From Collimonas rhizosphaerae (GTDB lineage: Bacteria > Pseudomonadota > Gammaproteobacteria > Burkholderiales > Burkholderiaceae_D), in contig NZ_JBANDC010000008.1 in the NCBI RefSeq assembly GCF_038896935.1, positions 186,001 through 250,000 of the forward strand: DNA of 64,000 nt. The letters are read 5' to 3'. The translations under genes and the position numbers were made by a program. The notes below the pieces were generated by a model that saw only the letters and a program-made list of their open reading frames with translations, was not told the DNA's origin and did not search any database. This document shows positions 47,815 through 56,680 of this stretch, in pieces; position 1 is the stretch's first letter, and each line of letters starts with the position of its first letter.

Positions 47815-48729
47815 ATGCTCAATCAGCTATCCGACCTCGACCTGCGCCTTATCCGTGTATTCCTGTCGGTGCTTGACGCCGGCGGCATTTCCGCCGCGCA
47901 GACCGCCCTGAACGTCAGCCAGTCCACCATCAGCACCCAGCTGGCGACGCTGGAAACCCGGCTCGGGTTCCGTTTGTGCGAGCGCGGCCGGGCCGGATTC
48001 CGGCTGACGCCGCGCGGCGAGCAGTTCGCCCAGTCCAGCCGCCGGCTGCTGGAAAACATCGACCACTTTTGCCTCGATGCGCGCCAGATCGGCCGCAAGC
48101 TGGCCGGGCAGCTGCACCTGGGTTTGATCGGCCACGCCGCCATGAGCGCCAACGCGCGCCTGGGCCAGGCCATCGCCCGCTTTCGCGCGCGGGATGAGGC
48201 GGTTATGCTGTCGCTGGCGGTGCTGGCTCCCGGCCAGCTGGAAGAAGAGGTGACCAACAGCCGCCTCGACCTTGGCATCGGCTATTTCTGGCATCGTCTG
48301 CCGAGCCTGGAATACCTGCCGTTGTATACGGAACACCAGGTGGCGTACTGCGCCGCCGCGCATCCGTTGTTCAAGCAGGCCGGAAAACTGACGACCGCGG
48401 CATTGGCGCAGCACGACTGGGTCTGGCGCAGCTATCCGCTGCCAGAGGCCGACGGCCCGGGCGGCGTATTTTCGCCGGCGCGCGTGACGGCGCTGGCCGA
48501 CAACATGGAAGCGGTCGCGGTCCTGATCCTGTCGGGACAGCATCTCGGTTTCCTGCCCCGGCACTTCGCCGCGCCTTTGGTAGAGCAAGGATTGCTGGCG
48601 GCGCTCAATCCGGCGCTGCTGTCCTATGAGGTCACCTTGCACATGGTCGTGCGCCGCCAATCGAGCCGCGGCGAAGTGCTGCAAGCGTTCCTGGATGACA
48701 TGGTGGCGGTGCACCGGCAACCGGGGTAA
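47815..48729 (+). CDS. LysR-family transcriptional regulator (divergent from ureohydrolase)
   Basis: The protein has 304 residues with the LysR HTH at residues 5-65 (LDLRLIRVFLSVLDAGGISAAQTALNVSQSTISTQLATLE) and a normal effector domain. It is divergent from the ureohydrolase gene with a 142-base, AT-rich gap. A GbuR-like function is likely by context. Confidence 0.85.
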   Translation: MLNQLSDLDLRLIRVFLSVLDAGGISAAQTALNVSQSTISTQLATLETRLGFRLCERGRAGFRLTPRGEQFAQSSRRLLENIDHFCLDARQIGRKLAGQLHLGLIGHAAMSANARLGQAIARFRARDEAVMLSLAVLAPGQLEEEVTNSRLDLGIGYFWHRLPSLEYLPLYTEHQVAYCAAAHPLFKQAGKLTTAALAQHDWVWRSYPLPEADGPGGVFSPARVTALADNMEAVAVLILSGQHLGFLPRHFAAPLVEQGLLAALNPALLSYEVTLHMVVRRQSSRGEVLQAFLDDMVAVHRQPG

Positions 48730-48825
48730 TCGCAGACATATGCATGGCATGCGAGGAACCGCTGTCGCGGCCGCCGGTTTGGGTGAGATAATGAGGCGTT
48801 ATCACACGCATCCAGATTGCCTCTT

Positions 48826-49905
48826 ATGTCACAATTCGCTCCGCTCAAGAACGATACTTTCCTGCGCGCGCTGTTGCGCCAGCCAACCGACTACACGCCC
48901 CTGTGGCTGATGCGCCAGGCTGGCCGCTACCTGCCGGAGTACCGTAAAACCCGCAGCCGCGCCGGATCCTTCATGGGACTGGCGACCAATCCCGACTACG
49001 CTACCGAAGTCACGCTGCAGCCGCTCGACCGTTTCCCGCTGGACGCCGCGATCCTGTTCTCCGACATCCTCACGGTGCCGGACGCCATGGGCCTGGGCCT
49101 GTATTTCGCCGACGGCGAAGGCCCTAAGTTCTATCGCCCATTGCGCGATGAAAAGGACGTGATGGCGCTGCAAAGCCCTGACTTGGGCAAGCTGGATTAT
49201 GTGTTCAAGGCGGTTACGCAAATCCGCACGGAACTCAACGGCCGGGTGCCGCTGATCGGTTTTGCCGGCAGCCCGTGGACCCTGGCTTGCTACATGGTCG
49301 AGGGCGAGGGTTCGCGCGAATTCCATACCGTCAAGACCATGCTGTACAACCGCCCTGACCTGATGCACCACGTGCTGAGCACCAATGCGGCGGCGGTAGC
49401 GGCCTATCTGAATGCGCAAATCGACGCCGGCGCCCAGGCCGTGATGATTTTCGATTCCTGGGGCGGGGCGCTGGCGGATGGCGCTTACCAGGAGTTTTCG
49501 CTGAATTACATGCGCCAGGTGGTGTCCCAGCTGCAGCGCGAAAAGGACGGCGTGCCGATTCCGGCGATCGTATTTACCAAGGGCGGCGGCCTGTGGCTGG
49601 AACAGATTGCCGATATCGGCGCCGATGCCGTCGGCCTCGACTGGACCGTCAACCTGGCCGAGGCGCGGGCCCGTATCGGCCAGCGCGTCGCCTTGCAGGG
49701 CAATCTCGATCCGGCAGTGCTGTTTGCCAATCCGGAACAGATCCGCAGCGAAGTCGAGCGCCTGCTGAACTCCTATGGCGCACCGCAAACCGGCAGCGGC
49801 CATGTATTCAACCTGGGTCACGGCATTTCGCAATTCACGCCGCCGGAATCGGTTGCCGTCATGGTGGAAGCGGTCCACGAAATCAGCCGTAAATTGCGCG
49901 GATAG
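48826..49905 (+). CDS. hemE: Uroporphyrinogen decarboxylase
   Basis: The protein has 359 residues, full length. The N-terminal signature PLWLMRQAGRYLPEYRKTR lies at about residues 25-43, and GFAGSPWTLACYMVEGEGS near 147 is the second signature. It decarboxylates uroporphyrinogen III to coproporphyrinogen III in heme synthesis. It lies two genes' distance from priA, with a long gene-free stretch between. Confidence 0.97.
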   Translation: MSQFAPLKNDTFLRALLRQPTDYTPLWLMRQAGRYLPEYRKTRSRAGSFMGLATNPDYATEVTLQPLDRFPLDAAILFSDILTVPDAMGLGLYFADGEGPKFYRPLRDEKDVMALQSPDLGKLDYVFKAVTQIRTELNGRVPLIGFAGSPWTLACYMVEGEGSREFHTVKTMLYNRPDLMHHVLSTNAAAVAAYLNAQIDAGAQAVMIFDSWGGALADGAYQEFSLNYMRQVVSQLQREKDGVPIPAIVFTKGGGLWLEQIADIGADAVGLDWTVNLAEARARIGQRVALQGNLDPAVLFANPEQIRSEVERLLNSYGAPQTGSGHVFNLGHGISQFTPPESVAVMVEAVHEISRKLRG

Positions 49906-50188
49906 AAGCTTGCCGGCGCCAGGCAAAGGCTGCTACTTGCTGAAGCACGCTGTTACGCAACGTCACGCATAACACATTCGTAAGCAATCCGGAGATTGGC
50001 GCGCGATAGTTATGCACAAAATAAATCTGCTGCACCACGGAAATTATTTATATCTATATTTTTTATTTTGCACTTGAGTCTGTTTTGTAAGTGTTTGATT
50101 TTAAATGGTTTATTTTCTGCTTTTAGTTTAGGCAATTTATTGAAACCCGCATCAAATATGAGGCTGCAGCCTGTCAAGAGCAGGTTAC

Positions 50189-50277
50189 CCACAAAGTTAT
50201 CCACAGACATTGTGGATAATTTGAAAAGCGCTTATGAAACCGATGCTTAGGGCACTTCCTCATGTTTTACATTAAGT
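50189..50277 (+). repeat. Direct repeat copy 1 with inverted DnaA-box pair
   Basis: The unit runs from CCACAAAG to ACATTAAGT. It holds TTATCCACA (50197-50205) and TGTGGATAA (50211-50219) head to head over 5 bases. The second copy starts exactly 465 bases downstream. Confidence 0.8.
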
Positions 50278-50653
50278 GGAATCTTAGAAATTAGGGTTTA
50301 CCCTCAATTTCCCTCAGTTGACACCGGGCTAATTTTTCCGGTGCGAAACTAGGCGATGCTGCCTCAAAAAGTGACATGGTGGTGCATTGGGATGGATTTG
50401 AATGTAGCCAGGATTGTTACCTTGCCATTTCCCGGTTGTTACCTTTTTATGCTTTGTTTTGGGGCGTCTCGAATTTAGTTATGCACATAATTTTGTTTCC
50501 GCAAGGATTTTTTTTAAGGACGGAAATTTTTTTGCTTTCTGGAATGATCAATTTAAGTCTTTGATTGTAAATAGTATTTTTATTGATACTGGTTTGGGCA
50601 AGAGCCTGAACATGCCGTAAACAGGCGCTTTCAGGTTGTTTACGCAACCTTGT

Positions 50654-50742
50654 CCACAAAGTTATCCACAGATCTTGTGGATATTTTTAAAAGCACTTAT
50701 GAAACCGATAGTTAGCTTATTTCCTCGGGAATTACATTAAGT
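50654..50742 (+). repeat. Direct repeat copy 2 abutting the priA start
   Basis: It holds TTATCCACA (50662-50670) and TGTGGATAT (50676-50684) over 5 bases, and shares GCACTTATGAAACCGAT-type sequence with copy 1. It ends two bases before the priA GTG, so it lies where the priA promoter and RBS should be. Confidence 0.8.
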
Positions 50743-50744
50743 TC

Positions 50745-52787
50745 GTGAAACAAAGCATTCTCCAAATCGTCCTCGATACTCCCTTGGATAGCAGTTTCGA
50801 CTATCGCTGGCAGGCCAGCGACGACAGCGAGCCTACGCCGCAAATCGGGCAGCTGGTCCAGCTTTCGTTCGGCCGGCGGGAAGTGGTCGGCATGATCGTC
50901 GGCACCAGCGCCGAGAGCGACGTTCCCGCCGAAAAATTGAAAAACGTGCAAGCGGTGCGCCACCAGCTGCCGCCGCTGTCGCCCCAATGGCTGGCCTTGT
51001 GCCGTTTTGCCGCCGATTATTATCAGCGGCCGCTGGGCGAAGTGGCGCTGCCCGGCCTGCCGAAAAACCTGCGTGCGCTGACCACCGTGGCGCTGGACCG
51101 CGGCTTGAAGAAGTTGCAGCAAAGCGGCGCCGCGCACGACGCCACGCCGATCGACGTGGCGCAGCTGAATCCGGCGCAGCAGCAGGCTGCCGACGCGATT
51201 GCCGGCGCCAGCGGTTTTGCGCCGACGCTGCTGTACGGCGTCACCGGCAGCGGCAAGACCGAAGTCTACCTGCAGGCCGCGGCGCAGATCCTGGCGCACA
51301 ACGAAGGCGGCGCCGACAACCCGTCGCAGATCCTGATCCTGGTGCCGGAAATTAATTTGACGCCGCAGCTGGAGGGGAACATCCGCGCCCGTTTCCCCGG
51401 CGTGATGGTGGCGACCCTGCACAGCGGCCTGGCGGAAGGCGAGCGCATGCGCCATTGGCTGGCGGCGCACCTGGGGCAAGCGCGGATCATCCTCGGCACC
51501 CGGCTGGCGGTGCTGGCTTCCCTGCCGCACCTGAAGCTGATCGTCATCGACGAAGAGCACGATCCATCCTACAAACAGCAAGAGGGCTTGCGTTATTCAG
51601 CGCGCGACCTGGCCGTGTGGCGCGCCCACCAGCTGGGGATCCCGATCGTGCTGGGCTCGGCCACGCCGTCGCTGGAAACCTGGCACCACACGCAATCGGG
51701 ACGCTACCGGAAGCTGGAACTGCGCGAGCGCGCGGTCAAGGATGCGGTGTTGCCGCTGGTGCGCCGGATCGACATGGAGCGCGACAAACCCAGCGAAGGA
51801 CTGACCTCGACCCTGGTCAGCGCCCTCAAGCAAAGGCTGGAGCGCGGCGAACAGTCGCTGCTGTTCCTGAACCGGCGCGGCTACGCCCCGGTAATTGCCT
51901 GCGACGCCTGCGGCTGGGTCAGCAACTGTACCCGCTGCACCTCTTTCATGGTGCTGCATAAACCCGAGCACCGCCTGCGTTGCCATCATTGCAGCCTGGA
52001 GCTGAGGATCCCGAAATCCTGTCCGACCTGCGGCAATGTCGACCTGCAGCCGCTGGGGCGCGGCACGCAACGGCTGGAAGAGGGACTGCAAGCGATGTTC
52101 CCGGAAGCGCGGGTGCTGCGCATCGATGCCGACTCGACGCGCCGCAAAGGCAGCGCGCAGGCTGCTTTCGACAGCGTGCACCGGGGCGAAGTGGATATCC
52201 TGATCGGCACCCAGATGGTCGCCAAGGGGCATGATTTCAAGAACCTGACCCTGGTCGGCATCCTGAATCCCGACACGGCGCTGTTTTCCCACGACTATCG
52301 CGCCAGCGAGCGCCTGTTTGCGCAACTGATGCAGGTGGCGGGGCGCGCCGGCCGCGCGGCGCAGAAAGAGGGCGGCAGCGCCAGCGAGGTGCTGATCCAG
52401 ACGCGTTATCCACAGCATCCCCTGTACGCGGCGGTGATCGCCCACGATTACGATCGCTTCGCCACTTCACTGCTGGAGGAGCGTGCGCAAGCCTGCTTGC
52501 CGCCTTATATTTATCAAGCGTTGCTGAGGGCCGAGGCGAAGGAGCTGGAAACCGCGATCGAGTTCTTGCAGCAGGCGGCCAATTGCATCGAGCACGGCGG
52601 CATCACCATGCATGATCCGATTCCGATGACCATGACCCGGGTCGCCAACGTCGACCGCGCGCAATTGCTGATCGAGTGCCCGTCGCGCCCCGGCCTGCAG
52701 GCTTTCCTGACGGACTGGATGGCCCAGCTGCGGCAGATCAGGACGCGCGCCAAATGGTCGCTGGAAGTGGATCCGGTGGATATCTGA
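50745..52787 (+). CDS. priA: Primosomal protein N' (replication restart helicase PriA)
   Basis: The protein has 680 residues. The 3' DNA-binding domain is N-terminal. Walker A GVTGSGKTEVYLQ lies near residues 165-177, and the DEEH box VIDEEHDPSYKQQEG near 267. The zinc-binding cysteines span residues 385-432 (CDACGWVSNCTRC, CHHC, CPTCG). Helicase motifs V and VI follow. It reloads DnaB at stalled forks. The start is GTG at 50745 without a recognisable Shine-Dalgarno, because the upstream DNA is the DnaA-box repeat. It is convergent with the FadR-type gene 7 bases away. Confidence 0.96.
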   Translation: MKQSILQIVLDTPLDSSFDYRWQASDDSEPTPQIGQLVQLSFGRREVVGMIVGTSAESDVPAEKLKNVQAVRHQLPPLSPQWLALCRFAADYYQRPLGEVALPGLPKNLRALTTVALDRGLKKLQQSGAAHDATPIDVAQLNPAQQQAADAIAGASGFAPTLLYGVTGSGKTEVYLQAAAQILAHNEGGADNPSQILILVPEINLTPQLEGNIRARFPGVMVATLHSGLAEGERMRHWLAAHLGQARIILGTRLAVLASLPHLKLIVIDEEHDPSYKQQEGLRYSARDLAVWRAHQLGIPIVLGSATPSLETWHHTQSGRYRKLELRERAVKDAVLPLVRRIDMERDKPSEGLTSTLVSALKQRLERGEQSLLFLNRRGYAPVIACDACGWVSNCTRCTSFMVLHKPEHRLRCHHCSLELRIPKSCPTCGNVDLQPLGRGTQRLEEGLQAMFPEARVLRIDADSTRRKGSAQAAFDSVHRGEVDILIGTQMVAKGHDFKNLTLVGILNPDTALFSHDYRASERLFAQLMQVAGRAGRAAQKEGGSASEVLIQTRYPQHPLYAAVIAHDYDRFATSLLEERAQACLPPYIYQALLRAEAKELETAIEFLQQAANCIEHGGITMHDPIPMTMTRVANVDRAQLLIECPSRPGLQAFLTDWMAQLRQIRTRAKWSLEVDPVDI

Positions 52788-52794
52788 CCCGGCC

Positions 52795-53589
52795 CTAGTG
52801 TCTTTGCTCGGGCACCGAGCGGGAAAAGATCCGCACCACGGAATCCATGTGCGCCCGCATGGCGCGCCGCGCCGCCACCGCATCGCGCGCCTGCAGCGCC
52901 TCCAGGATGAGCTGGTGTTCATGTTCCGAACGGTTCGGCATGTCTTTCGAGCTGTACAGCGTTTGCAGGCGCTGGAACATCATGCCGTATTTGCGTCCCA
53001 GCAAGTGGCTGACCAGCAGCAGGTAAGCCGGGTTGCCGCTGGCCTCGGCGATGCGGATATGGAACAGGCGGTCGCCGGGATGGGTATGCGAGCCGCTGCG
53101 GTTATCCTCGACATTGCGTGCATACGCCTCGGCGATATTGCGCAGCTGTTCATCGCTGGCGTTGACCGCGGCCAGCGCCGCCGTCTCGGGTTCCACCAGG
53201 CGCCGCGCCTGCAGCAGCTTGAACGGCGGGATTTCATCATCCAGTCCCAGGTTGATTTCCAGGTCCAGCTCCGGATCGATTTCCCAGCCGCTACGGTGCG
53301 CTGCCTGCTGCAGGGCCGGCGCCTGGTTGCCGTTGTTGCGCGCTGCTTCGTCTTCATTGCGCGGCAACACCATCACGCCATTGCCGACGCGGACACTGAC
53401 GATGCCGATCACTTCCAGTGCGATCAGGGCTTCGCGCACCGAAGTGCGGCTGACGCCGAACTGCTTGGCCAGTTCGCGTTCGGGCGGCAGGTTGTCGCCG
53501 GGACCGTATTCGCCGCGGTCGATCATGTCGCGCAGCTGGTCGGCGATTTGCTGGTACAGGCGGCGGTTATGTATAACTTGTATGGGCAT
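52795..53589 (-). CDS. FadR-subfamily GntR regulator (sugar-acid cluster)
   Basis: The protein has 264 residues. The N-terminal winged helix (LYQQIADQLRDMIDRGEYGPGDNLPPERELAKQFGVSRTSVREALIALE) spans residues 11-60, and an FCD effector domain with metal-ligand histidines follows after residue 120. It is divergent from the SDR-mutarotase genes and is probably their repressor, responding to a sugar acid. Confidence 0.85.
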   Translation of the reverse strand: MPIQVIHNRRLYQQIADQLRDMIDRGEYGPGDNLPPERELAKQFGVSRTSVREALIALEVIGIVSVRVGNGVMVLPRNEDEAARNNGNQAPALQQAAHRSGWEIDPELDLEINLGLDDEIPPFKLLQARRLVEPETAALAAVNASDEQLRNIAEAYARNVEDNRSGSHTHPGDRLFHIRIAEASGNPAYLLLVSHLLGRKYGMMFQRLQTLYSSKDMPNRSEHEHQLILEALQARDAVAARRAMRAHMDSVVRIFSRSVPEQRH

Positions 53590-53808
53590 GGCAGTAAGGA
53601 AAGAGATTTTTCATATTGTGCCACGGCGCGATTGCTGTGAACCTAGGCAAATGGCGTCGGCGCCCGTCCGGTCGTCAATAAATGACGGCAGCGGGTTGCC
53701 GGTCCGGTTGCTCGCTGAATTTCCGCTGTGCTAGTATTGGTCCAGCCAATGAACCTTTTCAGTATAAAATATTAACCCGAGTAAATCCAGAAAATCGGAG
53801 GCAGCCGT

Positions 53809-54573
53809 ATGAGATTGCAAGGAAAACGCATTTTGGTGACTGCGGCCGGGCAGGGCATCGGCCGCGCCAGCGCCCTGATGTTTGCACGCGAAGGAGCGCA
53901 GGTGCTGGCGGCCGATATCAACCCCGGTTCTTTGGCGGAAACCGCCAGTGCCGCAAGCGCCGCCGGCCATCCGCTGCGGACGGTGCAGCTCGATGTCACC
54001 GACGCCGCCGCGGTGACGGCGCTGGCGCAAGCGGAGCAAAGTTTTGACGTGCTGTTCAATTGCGCCGGTTTTGTCCATCACGGCAGCATCCTTGATTGCA
54101 GCGAACAGGATTGGGATTTCTCATGGGATCTCAACGTCTCTTCCATGTACCGCCTGATCCGCGCGCTGCTGCCTGGCATGCTGGCCAAGGGCGGCGGCTC
54201 CATCATCAACATGGCGTCGGCGGCCTCCAGCGTCAAAGGCGTGCCCAACCGTTTCGTCTACGGCGCCACCAAGGCGGCAGTAATCGGCCTGACCAAGGCG
54301 GTTGCGGCGGATTTTGTCGCCAAGGGCATCCGCTGCAATGCGATTTGTCCCGGCACGGTCGAGTCGCCGTCGCTGCGGCAGCGGATTGCCGAACAGGCGC
54401 GCCAGCAAGACGTCGATATCGCACAGATCGAAGCCGCGTTTGTCGCCCGCCAGCCGATGGGACGGGTGGGCAAGGCCGAAGAAATCGCCGCGCTGGCGCT
54501 GTACCTGGCTTCGGATGAATCGGCGTTTACCACCGGCGCGATCCATGTGATCGACGGCGGCTGGTCCAACTGA
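53809..54573 (+). CDS. SDR dehydrogenase, probable 2-keto-3-deoxy-L-fuconate dehydrogenase
   Basis: The protein has 254 residues. The cofactor motif is TAAGQGIGRASALMF near residues 11-25; the NCAG block and catalytic Ser and Tyr-x-x-x-Lys (FVYGATKAAVIGLTKAVA) are present. The group includes 2-keto-3-deoxy-L-fuconate dehydrogenase and BDH2-like 3-hydroxybutyrate dehydrogenases. The FadR regulator and downstream sugar mutarotase favour the L-fuconate role. The annotation is by context and family memory, not by a measured match. Confidence 0.78.
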   Translation: MRLQGKRILVTAAGQGIGRASALMFAREGAQVLAADINPGSLAETASAASAAGHPLRTVQLDVTDAAAVTALAQAEQSFDVLFNCAGFVHHGSILDCSEQDWDFSWDLNVSSMYRLIRALLPGMLAKGGGSIINMASAASSVKGVPNRFVYGATKAAVIGLTKAVAADFVAKGIRCNAICPGTVESPSLRQRIAEQARQQDVDIAQIEAAFVARQPMGRVGKAEEIAALALYLASDESAFTTGAIHVIDGGWSN

Positions 54574-54629
54574 CCTGCGCCCCCCGCGCAGCCACCCTAC
54601 ACTCTATCTAGTTAGCGAGCTTCGACAAT

Positions 54630-54971
54630 ATGCGTTACTGCCTGGCGCTGGACCTGAAGGACGATCCTGGCCTGATCGGCCGCTATGAGGAGTTGCACCG
54701 CCACATCTGGCCCGAGATCGCGGTCCATCTGCGGCTGCATGGCGTGCTCGGCATGGAAATCTATCGCCTTGGCACGCGCCTGGTGATGCTGATGGAAACC
54801 GACGACGCGGTTTACAGCCCGGAGCGCATGGCCGAAGCCGCGCGCAGCAATCCCAAGGTGCAGCAATGGGAAACCCTGATGTGGGAATTCCAGGCCGCCA
54901 CCCCGTGGACCCCTGCCGGAGAAAAATGGGTGGCGATGACGCAGATTTTTGACCTCAGGCTGCAGCCCTGA
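54630..54971 (+). CDS. L-rhamnose/L-fucose mutarotase (RhaM family)
   Basis: The protein has 113 residues, typical of the RhaM/COG3254 family: RYCLALDLKDDPGLIGRYEELHRHIWPEI at the N terminus holds the family histidine, and MLMETDDAVYSPERM is typical of the middle. It interconverts the alpha and beta anomers of a 6-deoxy sugar. It follows the SDR gene by 56 bases and is convergent with the next regulator, so the cluster ends here. Confidence 0.85.
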   Translation: MRYCLALDLKDDPGLIGRYEELHRHIWPEIAVHLRLHGVLGMEIYRLGTRLVMLMETDDAVYSPERMAEAARSNPKVQQWETLMWEFQAATPWTPAGEKWVAMTQIFDLRLQP

Positions 54972-54977
54972 ACCGCG

Positions 54978-55676
54978 TCAGCTTCCTTCACCCTCATCGC
55001 TGTCCTCGTTATCCGTCTGAAACCAGTCGCCGCACCCCGGCGGCTGGACGATATCGCCGCTCACCGCGGCGCAGTAGCGGCCCAGTGCGATGTCGCTGTC
55101 CAGGCCCAGTTTCTTCATCGCCGACGCTTTTTGCAAGCTGACCGTTTTCACGCTCTTGCTCAGGCGCTGGGCAATATCGCGCAAGCTGTTGCCCGCCACA
55201 TACAGGCGCAGCACTTCAGTTTCGCGCGGGCTCGGAATGCGGCTTTTGGCCTGGCCGTTGATACCGTTCTGCAACAAGGCCTGGAAAGACGGCCCTACAT
55301 AAGGCGAGCCGTTGCCCAGGTGGCGGATGGTCTTGCCGAGTTCGGGGATTTCATCGCTTTTGTGCAACAAGCCGTTCGCGCCGCTATTGACGATCTGGTA
55401 CAGCACCAGCGGAAACGCATTCATGGTCAGCACCACCAGCCAGGTTTGCGGATGATGGCGCCTGATATAGGACAGCAGGTGCAAACCGTCGCTGACGCGC
55501 ACCATCGGCATCGAAAATTCGGTGATGACCAGGTCGCAAGGCGTCGATTCCAGGCATCTGACCAGCGCATCCGAACTGGTCACGCTGGCCACGACGCGGC
55601 AATCCGGCACATGGTTGAGGTAATTGCGCACCCCTGCGGTAAATACGGGGTGATCGTCCGCCAGAACAATCTTCAC
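54978..55676 (-). CDS. Orphan RcsB-like LuxR-type response regulator with Glu at the phosphorylation site (copy 1)
   Basis: The protein has 232 residues. The receiver domain covers residues 1-125, with the acid pair in LADDHP, and the switch Thr and Lys in VVLTMNAF and LLHKSDE. The LuxR/RcsB HTH is near residues 145-200 (RETEVLRLYVAGNSLRDIAQ, SVKTVSLQKASAMKKLG). At the phospho-acceptor position the residue is Glu53 (LVITEFSMP), where RcsB has Asp in LITDLSMP. No histidine kinase gene is nearby. The second copy lies divergently 270 bases away. Confidence 0.85.
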   Translation of the reverse strand: MKIVLADDHPVFTAGVRNYLNHVPDCRVVASVTSSDALVRCLESTPCDLVITEFSMPMVRVSDGLHLLSYIRRHHPQTWLVVLTMNAFPLVLYQIVNSGANGLLHKSDEIPELGKTIRHLGNGSPYVGPSFQALLQNGINGQAKSRIPSPRETEVLRLYVAGNSLRDIAQRLSKSVKTVSLQKASAMKKLGLDSDIALGRYCAAVSGDIVQPPGCGDWFQTDNEDSDEGEGS

Positions 55677-55946
55677 AATGATTACTCCACAGAAAATAAC
55701 AGACAGGATCGGAGCCGGCCCGGAAGAATCTCAAAACGCGCCAGCGCGGTTTGCAGCGAGATCGATTTTAGTTATTCCATTGTTACCTTGTTTATTAGAC
55801 TACGAAATTACGAAATTTACTTATATATTTAATAATATGTAAACCTGATACTTCCTATTCAATAACGATAAGTAGAAACCTATAAAGAGGACACCAAGGC
55901 GGACGCCAAGGTAGACATCATTCACCAGCCGTGGAGAGACAATTTC

Positions 55947-56576
55947 ATGATCAGGATCATCCTGGCCGACGACCAGCCGGCCATCATTTCCGGGACACGC
56001 CAATATATCGAGCAAATGCCGGGCTTTACCGTAGTGGCGGCAGTCTCCTCGACGGCAGAACTGTCGGAGCGATTGCGAGATACGCCATGCGACCTGCTGG
56101 TCACGGAATTTTCATTGCCGATGAATCGCATCGGCTGCGGCTGCGCGTTGTTCTGCCAGCTGAAGCACGATTACCCGTCCCTGGAGCTGATCGTGCTGAC
56201 GATGATCGACATACCGGCGGTGCTGTACCAGATCGTCCATTGCGGCGTGAAAGGGCTGGTGCACAAAAGCGACGAGATCGGCGAGCTCGGCCGCGCCATG
56301 CAGGAAGGTTCGCCCGCGGCGCCGTATATCGCCAAGTCAGCGCTGCGGATGCTGAAAAAAGGTCCTAACGGCAGGCTGCCGACCAGGCGCGAAACGGAAG
56401 TGCTGAAGATGTACGTGGTCGGCAACAGCCTGCGGGAAATCGCCGACCGGCTTAACAAGAGCGTCAAGACCGTGGGTTTGCAAAAAGCGTCGGCGATGAG
56501 AAAAATGGGCCTGCGCAACGACATCGAACTGGGCAGGTATTCCTGCACGATGGGCAAGATAGAGCAGCCGCCCTGA
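55947..56576 (+). CDS. Orphan RcsB-like LuxR-type response regulator with Glu at the phosphorylation site (copy 2)
   Basis: The protein has 209 residues. It aligns along its length with the divergent neighbour: LADDQP acid pair, LLVTEFSLPM with Glu54 in place of Asp, VLTMIDIPAVLYQIV, LVHKSDE, and HTH RETEVLKMYVVGNSLREIADRLNKSVKTVGL. The C-terminal tail is shorter. The ATG at 55947 has no strong RBS but gives the conserved receiver start. The pair looks like a tandem duplication that was inverted; both may act without phosphorylation. Confidence 0.83.
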   Translation: MIRIILADDQPAIISGTRQYIEQMPGFTVVAAVSSTAELSERLRDTPCDLLVTEFSLPMNRIGCGCALFCQLKHDYPSLELIVLTMIDIPAVLYQIVHCGVKGLVHKSDEIGELGRAMQEGSPAAPYIAKSALRMLKKGPNGRLPTRRETEVLKMYVVGNSLREIADRLNKSVKTVGLQKASAMRKMGLRNDIELGRYSCTMGKIEQPP

Positions 56577-56680
56577 CGGTTTTTTTTGGACGGATCGCGG
56601 CGCATTGGAGACCTCATGCGGTCGAAGCCGTTATACTTGGTGGAATAGCCGGCAAGCCTGGCCGACAGAAAGCAAGTTCC

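Larger units (their letters stand above)
49906..50744. other. AT-rich gene-free region with duplicated DnaA-box pairs upstream of priA
   Basis: I find no gene in these 839 bases; open frames at 49996-50250 and 50376-50564 are short, AT-driven and lack RBSs. Two copies of an 89-base repeat carry inverted DnaA-box pairs. A CACCGG/CCGGTG hairpin lies at 50322-50343. Overlapping inverted repeats at 50605-50635 (CCTGAA/TTCAGG) and 50616-50644 (CGTAAACA/TGTTTACG) could form mutually exclusive hairpins. The region resembles an origin-proximal regulatory spacer but lacks the CTA-triplet element seen at 4 kb. Confidence 0.6.

Noticed and set aside
49996..50250. Possible small gene in the hemE-priA gap, and another at 50376-50564
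   Set aside because: Both are AT-rich frames without RBS; the first runs into the DnaA-box repeat. Composition alone explains them.
49906..50744. hemE-priA gap as the main replication origin
   Set aside because: It has DnaA-box pairs and AT-rich DNA but no CTA-triplet element next to a box; the 3.7-4.5 kb stretch fits better. It is kept as a second DnaA-binding locus.
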